This document shows positions 56,590 through 64,000 of a stretch of DNA of 64,000 nt, piece by piece. The position numbers and the translations under genes are program-made. Each line of letters opens with the position of its first letter. Within the stretch, counting starts at the first letter, position 1. The notes under the pieces were generated by a model. It had not been told where the DNA came from. It ran no database searches and saw only the letters and a list, made by a program, of their open reading frames with translations. Location of the stretch: contig JAOTOL010001240.1 of NCBI GenBank assembly GCA_034440575.1, forward strand, positions 338,501 to 402,500. The letters are read 5' to 3'. This DNA comes from Imbricaverruca yamaguchii (taxonomy: Eukaryota; Arthropoda; Thecostraca; Neoverrucidae).

Positions 56590-57926
56590 CCATTTGTCTT
56601 GATTAGCTCAAGTTTTCACACTACGTCAAAGATAGCAATCCCATCCCTGAACCCGATGTCGACATCCAGTCATCTTCCGATTCTAGTGGGGATGAAATGG
56701 ACGCAGACGCGTCTGGTGCATATGAACCGACCGAGAACGATCGACCGGTGCCGTTGAACCAAGCTGAGATCAATTACCTAACGAGGGACCTGAACTTGTC
56801 CAAGGAATCTGCTCAGCTGCTGGGTTCACGGCTCCGCGAGAAACGTTTGCTGGCGCCTGAAACGACATTCTTTTGGTATCGGAATCGCGAAAAAGAATTA
56901 AGAGAATACTTTACCTTCGACGAAGAACATTCTCTAGTCTACTGCAACAACATCGCGGGCCCAGTAGAAGGAATGGGTACAGAGTACAACCCGGCAGAAT
57001 AGAGGCTGTTCATAGACTCCTCGAGTGGGAGCCTGTAGGCAGTTCTTCTGAACAACGGCAATAAGTTCGCGTCGATTCCTGTTGGACACTCAGTGCAACT
57101 GAGGGAAACGCATAACAGCATGGAACTATTGTTGTCTGCTTTGAACTACAAAGAGCATGGTTGGCTGATCTGTGGTGACCTCAAGGTAGTAGGTCTCGTC
57201 CTTGGGCTGCAGGGCGGCTACACGAAATATTCATGCTTTCTATGCCTCTGGGACAGTCGGGCTGACAAACAGCACTATGTGCAACGCGACTAGCCATCCA
57301 GGCATGCACTTGAACCTGGCTCCCACAACGTGCAGTCACGCCCCCTGGTTGAACCACAGAAAATCCTACTTCCACCACTCCATATCAAACTCGGTTTGAT
57401 GACAAATTTTGTGAAAGCACTGGATAAAGAATGACGAGGATTTGCATTTTTTGGACAAGAATTTCCTCATGTGAGCAGAGAGAAGCTGAAGGCTGGTGTA
57501 TTCGACGATCCTCAGATAAGGGAGCTCATGAAGGATACTCGATTCGAAGAATGTCTGGAACAGTCTGAGCTCTCTGCGTGGCTGGCCTTGAAGTCAATCA
57601 TCACCAACTTCCTGGGTAATCACAGAAGTGCGGAATACGTGAAGGTCATCGATGAGTTGATGGACAGTTTTCAGCAACTTCGTGCTCGAATGTCGGTAAA
57701 AATGCACTTCCTTAGGTCCCATCTAGATTATTTCCCAGATAACTGTGTAGATTACAGTGGAGAGCAGGGAGAACGCTTCCACAAAGACATACGAGTGATG
57801 GAAGAACGCTACCAAGGTCGGTGGAATGTGAACGTTCTGGCGGACTGTTGTTGGTGCCTGAAGGGGGATGTCCCATCTGCTCAACACAGTCGGAAGTCCC
57901 TGAAAAGGCAATTTATTCCGCAGTAG
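56590..57926 (+). pseudogene. Relic of a multicopy invertebrate mobile-element-like gene
   Basis: Plus-strand frames run from VKDSNPIPEPDVD (about 56620) through NYLTRDLNLSKESAQLLGSR and FFWYRNREKELREYF, then in other frames LLSALNYKEHGWLICGDLK, YTKYSCFLCLWDSRA and finally RMSVKMHFLRSHLDYFPDN, GEQGERFHKDIRVMEERYQG and SRKSLKRQFIPQ with a stop at 57926. I recognise these blocks as a protein family repeated many times in invertebrate genomes, so an element origin is likely, but I cannot name a superfamily. At least three frame breaks (near 57000, 57290 and 57430) make it a pseudogene. Confidence 0.7.
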
Positions 57927-57989
57927 TGTGTACTGTTGGGATGCGCTCTGAATACACTTATGGTCCATCTGTTTGGAGTTTAAACCTTT

Positions 57990-59618
57990 ATTTATGCTTC
58001 TGTCGGATTCACTAGTAAACCAGTCAGAGCAATGTTTTGGTTCATATGAGTGAAATAACATATTCTAAAAAATCGAGCTAATCGAGCAAAACGGATGCCA
58101 TTTTCGGAATCAGCATGAAAAACTGACCTAAAAACAGCTGAGACACCCTTAACCTTATAAATAACGCAGACCAGTGTTGTTTGCCCATTCATTAAACGTA
58201 CCATCACCATCGCATGACCCTGGGCTGCCATTGTGGCACGCTTCCAGCCGCGCATTCTTGTTCTGGGGCGTAAGCCATCGTCTCTTTCTTCTTGATGTCG
58301 CCTCCACCTCACTCACCTCACTCTTTCTCCGGATACAGCCAACTCCTGCGCCACCGCATTCAGGGAAAACACTTGCTCTATGAAGCAAGCTAATTTCCCT
58401 GTTTGACATTCTGAGAGCATGATACATAAATACTGCATAATGATACAGGCACACTGACGAGTCCTATAATTCAGACGTGCGACAAAAGCTTATTGCGAGC
58501 CTATCCCCACTGCGCCGCCAATATATCAATCTCATAAATGCGTCTCCACCACCTCATATTTTACAACAAAGTTCCATGTTCCATTTTAGATGTCATCTTT
58601 ACGAATTGTGTACGAATTGTGTGCTCATTGTGCCGCTCAGACGACTAAAAATGCAACTTAGAGCCTCCTACTATTCCGCATCCCTGTTACAACCCAACCG
58701 GATCATGACAACACAGGCGTCCCACCCGACCCAAACACCGTCCCGGTTATCATGCTGGCTGGCCGTGTATAACTTGAGGCTGAGTGTGGAGAAGACGTGA
58801 CGGGCTGGGGAACAAACGTGCATAACGCAGTTGGCCGCTGGCGTTACGCACACGGACGGCCCCAGCTCACATGTATTCCAAAGTTGCTTGCTACACGATG
58901 CACTTCAGCTTACCAGCCAAAGCCTCAACGAGTGGATTGCTCCGCCTGGTAGGTGGTCTGAACACATACATAGTTGTGATGCGGTACAGTACATGCATGC
59001 AGGGAAGACATGGACAAGATTCCTAGTCTGCCTAGTTAAATATCCCGCCAATAGTACCTATGCGATAAAAAACGCATTATGTCCTTATCTACATCTAAGA
59101 CCCAGACAAATATGTCTATACTGATACACTGTGTGACCAGTGACATTCAATTGTCTTATCTCTACATCATACTATATAATTTATTCAAGTGTAAAAAAAT
59201 ATGAAAAACAGTCGTTGGAAAGCTGAAGTAATTCCCTTTAGGTTTCCCTTTGGGTTCCTGCAATCATAGCTGTGCAATTACGAACTTGCTTTACTACTAA
59301 CGCAACACAACATTAACACGGTTATCTCTGAGGATTTTCTACGTTGCTCTATTTACATATCTATGTTCACGGCTTGTTCTCTATCGGCGACTATTTATAT
59401 AACAGCCGAGCAAACATATTGCTATCTTTGCGGACGTTCCATGATCTATGATCTACATTTTATGATAGGTCATAATTATTTCATTGCGTGCTCAGCAGAT
59501 GTCTGGATGTCTTCTAGGACTTCGCTATAAATTTGTGTTCAGCTGAGATCATTCGTGAAGTATATAGTACTTATGGGGATGACAATTGAGGCATGTGTGA
59601 TATATATTTGCACATATA

Positions 59619-59689
<71 letters not shown>

Positions 59690-61700
59690 ATATATATGCC
59701 TGCAACAACGCGTTTGACCCGGGATTTTAACACAAAATACCTCTGGATAATTATCACACTTCTCGTTTGCATTGTTTCCTAATTCCGGTAATGAATAGTT
59801 GGTGGAGGTTCAATGAGTGTGATTTATTGCACCAGTCTGAAACGGGGCAGTTCGGACAGCGTACGACCGAAAAGGACGTTGGTCCTTTGTTGGTCCTTTA
59901 AGAGGGTACATGCCGACGCTGTCATATGGAAGCATCGCGTGACTATTGGGCTGAGTTGTTGACATAGAGACAGAATCCCATCCCTGGTAGCACTTGCACA
60001 AAGTGTCGGCGAGTCATGTGCCCCACCCCCACCCTCACCCCACCCAAACCCCACCTCCTCGTGGGGATAGCCGTGCTATTGGCACCTTGGCATTAACTAG
60101 TCAGCATCGACGTAGTCATCTGAAGCCCCAGATCACGGGCCGTAAACACTGACTTTTGCCAGATGCAGCCACGCAGGATCTGCAGCTTCTCCCGCCGTGA
60201 GCTGACGGACAGCCGACAATCCTCCTGTCGCCGCCCGTGTGGCGGCCCGCGGCGGCGCCGTTACGGGCCAACGCGCCACAAGCCGCGCCACCCGCAAGCG
60301 AGGGGGACCCCCGCGGCTACCGACGGGGCGGCGGTGCTTTCTCTCTCTCTCCCCCTCGTGATTGCCCCCTCGCCGCGACGTCAGCCGCCGAGGGGGTGTT
60401 CCGTCGCCAGCGAAGCCTCCCCGGTCTTCTCCGGACGACGGCCAGGCCGCCCCGGGAGCTGCTTCAGCTAGAGGAGCGCTATAAAATTCAAACACGTGTG
60501 AGCAAAGAGTTTACACCTGCAATCGATTGATTGGAACAAAATATGTACAAATCAAACCAAAAATTATGATTTTTTCTGGAATTATGATTTTTTTCTTCAG
60601 TAGCGTTCAATTTTTAAAAATTTTTTCCAGCCAATCACAATGGAATATTTTGGCAATATTTGTAGATTGGGCCCTAGATGAGCTAGAGCCGCGAAACAAA
60701 AATAAAAAGAGCGTATTGCTCGTTATAAGAGAAAACGAATGGTACCCGGTTTTACAGTTTTCGGTCAACCAGTGACCTTCCAGGTCAGACCAATGGCTTG
60801 AAATTTGCGAATATCGCGAAGTTTTTTGTTTGGGAGGGCCACATAACAAAACGTTTTACAGTTAGAGACAACGGAAAATAAGAACAGGACTCACTGAAGC
60901 CTTGTAAATCTGATGATGCCCTTCGTCGTCACTCCCTGTCAATTACACAGGTCAGGTTAAGTGAAAACTCGTGACCGGCCGTAATGGCATAGCATATAGA
61001 GTAGGGCGTGTCGTCAGAAAAACTCAAAGGTTGGGCCCAGCTATTTTTATGTCCAGGACCGTTCTAATGAAGAATGCGAAAAAAGAATTTGTTCAAAAAA
61101 TAATTTTGAATCTTCCTATCGCATAAAATGTAAACAATTTGACCACAAATTCAAAACAATCCACTTCTAGCTAGCTTAAGTCTGCACTTGTCTCTTGTAA
61201 CCTCTTTAAAAAAAAGTTGTAAAACGACAACACAAGCGATTCCTAGTCGACTTGTTTTTATTTCATGAACATCGGTTGGTAAGTTTCGGAGTTATAGCGT
61301 AGAATCCCAAACGAGTCACCCTCCGCAGGCGGCGCCGTCCCAATCCCTCCCGCCGCGCGGGGAGTCCGGGCAGAATGGGTGTGGCGACACTTTCAAAGGG
61401 ATGGTCAACAAAGTAACGGACACGTAATCGGTTGTTTTAACATGACAGATATTTATCACAGATGGGCAGATCTTAGTGCTTTTTTCGTACAGTCATTCAT
61501 TTAATGCCATCTTTCCCGTATCACCGCGAAAATCGTTTTTTGTACTCAAAGCTCGGCAGGGCTTTCCGATGCTGCAACCTGGAGCAGATGTATCGGTGTT
61601 TAGCTTCCTCACCAACGACGCTTACTGAAGCCTTGGTTACCTCCTGCACGATGAACTCTACTGCCTGAGCATGTACAGGATACGGCGGAAGAGTGAGGGG
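57990..61700. other. Intergenic, no gene seen
   Basis: Includes a GC-rich CpG-dense island at 60170-60480 (open on both strands, followed by CTATAAAATTC) and AT-rich flanks. No conserved domain recognised. Confidence 0.4.
59600..59698. repeat. (TA)n microsatellite
   Basis: About 95 bp, imperfect at both ends. Confidence 0.97.
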
Positions 61701-61708
61701 CTTTATTG

Positions 61709-63901
61709 TCAGCTCCTGTAGCTTCTTATCAGCATGGTGAGGGGTGGCTCGGTCACATTGCCGTCTTCCAGGTTACACATCTCACTGATGTTCTCAGCTT
61801 GGAAGTTTATGACAGGAACTTTGAATGGCCTCACTTCTGTCGTCCCACGACCCCGGTGATGGCGCTGTCGGCACGCCATTATTACGGAAACAACCTTCGA
61901 CCGAATTGCGGAGCTCTGATCCGCACACATGGCCAACAAGACAGCTTCCGGATGGGCCCAGTAGCTGTTCCTGCTGACCACAGGGCGGATAATTTCTTGT
62001 ATGTGACCCGGCAGTTCCTTCAGCAGCTCCAGGCTGCGGAGAACATTACCGGGCCCCTCTGTTGCGGTGAAGTGTTCCCTGATGTGGAACCACATTGGGA
62101 CAGTGATTCACGATGTAGCCTACCAAGTCCACCATGTTGTTTGACGGTTTCGGCGATGCTATGTAGAGGCGGAGAACCAGTGGCGCCAGCGTCAGCCACC
62201 TGTGAACACAAGATACTACATCTATAACATATGACCAGACAATGATTAATATAATGCAGTTCTTAGGAATATGGAATTTAGCCCTCGTGGTAATCTGGAG
62301 ACCTATGGGACACTGATGAATGGTGACTTTTTCCGTGCCTTGTTCAGCGGCCCAGGCGTTCTAGCTGCAATGTCGGGAGGCACTGTGCCGGTCTGCACTG
62401 CCATCGACGGATGGTACAGGAGCTGTTGGTCGGTGCTGAGCTCCTCGACCACCTGCGGTGGTATCTCCTGCACTTGTCCCGGTACTACGCGGTACTCGGT
62501 CACTGGTGCAGACGAAACATCGCCTGCAGCTGCCTTTCCAATCGGTCCAGTGAATGCCTTTGATCCAGCAGTTACACCATCAGTTGTGGTAAACACCTGC
62601 CTCAGTATCAGCTCATTCGCATGCAGTTGACAGATGACCCAATGCACTGGTCTGTCCCATTGCAGCTCGAGTCGCCGTATGACGTCCGCGTGTCGCCCTG
62701 TGTTTTCATTGATGCCATCGCACCCCACCACTTTGATCTCAGCATCGTACTCTTGACAAATGCTGTCAAGCTCCACAGATAAGTCCGCCGAGCAGCCCGA
62801 CTGCGGTGTAAAATGTTGTAGGTACTGAGATCCGGGTTCGTCCAGCACTATGACGTGTTCCTCTGTCGTTGGTTTGCAGGCACGTTCCCCACACGTCTTG
62901 TCTTTTCGGCCATCGAAATAGATCGCTGTCAATTTCTCATCATCAAAGAGCTTCATTCTGCTGACTGTCGTCTCTTTTCTAACCATATTCCTGGCACGCC
63001 ATGTCTTTTTGGGATCGACGACCAGAGAAGTATCTTCATCGGTGACACGTTTAATATCCACCTGAAGCCCGTTGATGATGGCTGCCGCAGCTCTGTTTGA
63101 CACACCGTACCTGTCTGCAGCTAGGGCAGTCTGGTACAAGACGGAAGTCTTGCGGTCGCAGATTATTGCAGTCTCTTCTTCGTCGTCACTTTCCGATTCC
63201 GAAGAGTTTGAAGAGGAGGAGGAGTCAGAAGAGGAAATCGGCGGCGAGGAGGGACGTTTGCTCTTGACCAGCGTCGTCTGTTGTTTCAGCCTCTCCTTCC
63301 TCATCTCGTTGGTTTGCCTTCTCTTGGTTTCACACCAATCAACATCTCCAATGGTACGTTTCCGAGGTCCCCGTTGATCCACGAGAAATGCACGCTCTTG
63401 TTCGGGAACTTTCATGTCTCGGGGACGGTCACAGTCTTCAATATCTAAGCACTTGCACCGCGCAATGTCGCACAGTGTATCCAAGAAAAGCTTGTGGTGC
63501 GATGGCAGGTTTTCTCACTTGTTCGTGGGCAGTCTATCAATAACCTTAAACCTTTCAAAGCAGGTTTTGATGCGCCTTCGAATCTGGTCTTGAGATACAA
63601 TGGGGATCCCTTCTTGGCTCCAGATCTTGGCAACTTCGTCGGCTGTTTGGTTCGCAAAGTTAACCCAGCTGCAAAAAAATGTCCGATTGGACCCACTGCT
63701 CTGTTTTGATGTCGTCGACATCAGACACCTGATGTGGTTGATTACATCCTTGTTTGTTGGTAAAAAGTTACATCCAATCTCGCCAGGCTGACCTAACGCA
63801 AAATGATCACTTTGACTCCTGGTCGCCATATTAAAGCGCAAAAGTTCACCAATTACGATAACAAAATACCTCAGAGACACGGACTGCCCCCACAGAGCCA
63901 A
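61709..63901 (-). pseudogene. Transposase-like gene of a multicopy arthropod family, nearly intact
   Basis: Minus strand. The frame from 63901 (...CFERFKVIDRLPTNK) reaches TGA at 63515-63517 and continues in the same frame as ENLPSHHKLFLDTLCDIARCKCLDIEDC, so one stop separates the halves. Further blocks: a Ser/Asp/Glu-rich stretch, VVGCDGINENTGRHADVIRR, RPVHWVICQLHANELILRQ, SKAFTGPIGKA. After 62303 come WLTLAPLVLRLY and, one frame over, WFHIREHFTATEG, YWAHPEAVLLAMCADQ, RPFKVPVINFQAENI and TEPPLTML. The CDG...N/LHxNEL blocks suggest an RNase H-like transposase. The family is common in arthropod genomes as I know it. The joint near 62211-62303 is either an unclear intron (acceptor TTCACAG near 62198) or decay. 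Confidence 0.7.
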
Positions 63902-64000
63902 GACATCAACTGACTTGGGTAATGTTGAGGTTTCCCATATGTCAGCTCATCATGCACTTGACGAAATACGGGGAACACCTCCTACGGTTTCTCGATTTCT

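Noticed and set aside
60133..60495. 120-codon minus-strand frame in the GC-rich island
   Set aside because: Open on several frames because of GC content; no conserved motif and no splice partners seen.

Overview
The window reads as nuclear DNA of an invertebrate animal. It has spliced genes with GT-AG introns, GC-rich exons in AT-richer flanks, a Pol III tRNA gene, several tRNA-derived SINE families, CR1-like LINEs and many micro- and minisatellites. The multicopy transposase-like families near the right end and the TTAGG-type motifs around 24.3-25.3 kb suggest an arthropod, perhaps a crustacean. That placement is inference.

Two conserved protein-coding genes lie back to back. On the minus strand, twelve exons between 23504 and 3499 join in frame (115+102+265+165+183+176+179+93+136+110+78+168 = 1770 nt, 589 residues plus stop) into an SLC9B/NHA-type cation-proton antiporter. 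On the plus strand, four exons between 28372 and 36222 join in frame (105+151+141+170 = 567 nt, 188 residues) into a lysine-rich protein that looks like RNA polymerase I subunit POLR1G/RPA34.

The most striking feature is in the antiporter introns. At nine exon edges the adjoining intron is filled with tandem arrays whose unit contains the splice site itself plus the neighbouring 8-70 bp of exon. Donor-type arrays sit downstream of exons 3, 4, 7 and 10. Acceptor-type arrays sit upstream of exons 4, 5, 6, 8 and 12. Three other edges have arrays that start just inside the intron. Units differ completely from one edge to another (36, 40, 57, 68, 77, 94 bp and others), so each array arose locally from its own exon border. 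Some arrays run from near-perfect copies beside the exon to degenerate copies farther away, and the exon 6 array shows an internal deletion that was then amplified.

Around and inside the genes are mobile elements. There are eight copies of a tRNA-derived SINE with a conserved hairpin tail, eight copies of a ~55 bp hairpin element that looks like the same tail, three copies of a tRNA-Ser-like SINE with a CAAA tail, three copies of a LINE 3' end with a TGTC tail, and two 5'-truncated CR1-like LINEs (42.4-45.6 kb). There is also a zinc-knuckle ORF1 fragment at the left edge, an hAT-like MITE, a fold-back element, a Tc1/mariner relic and two large transposase-like relics (56.6-57.9 kb and 61.7-63.9 kb). 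A tRNA-Ser(GCU) gene lies at 41186-41267. From about 45.7 to 56.6 kb and 58 to 61.7 kb no convincing host gene was seen.
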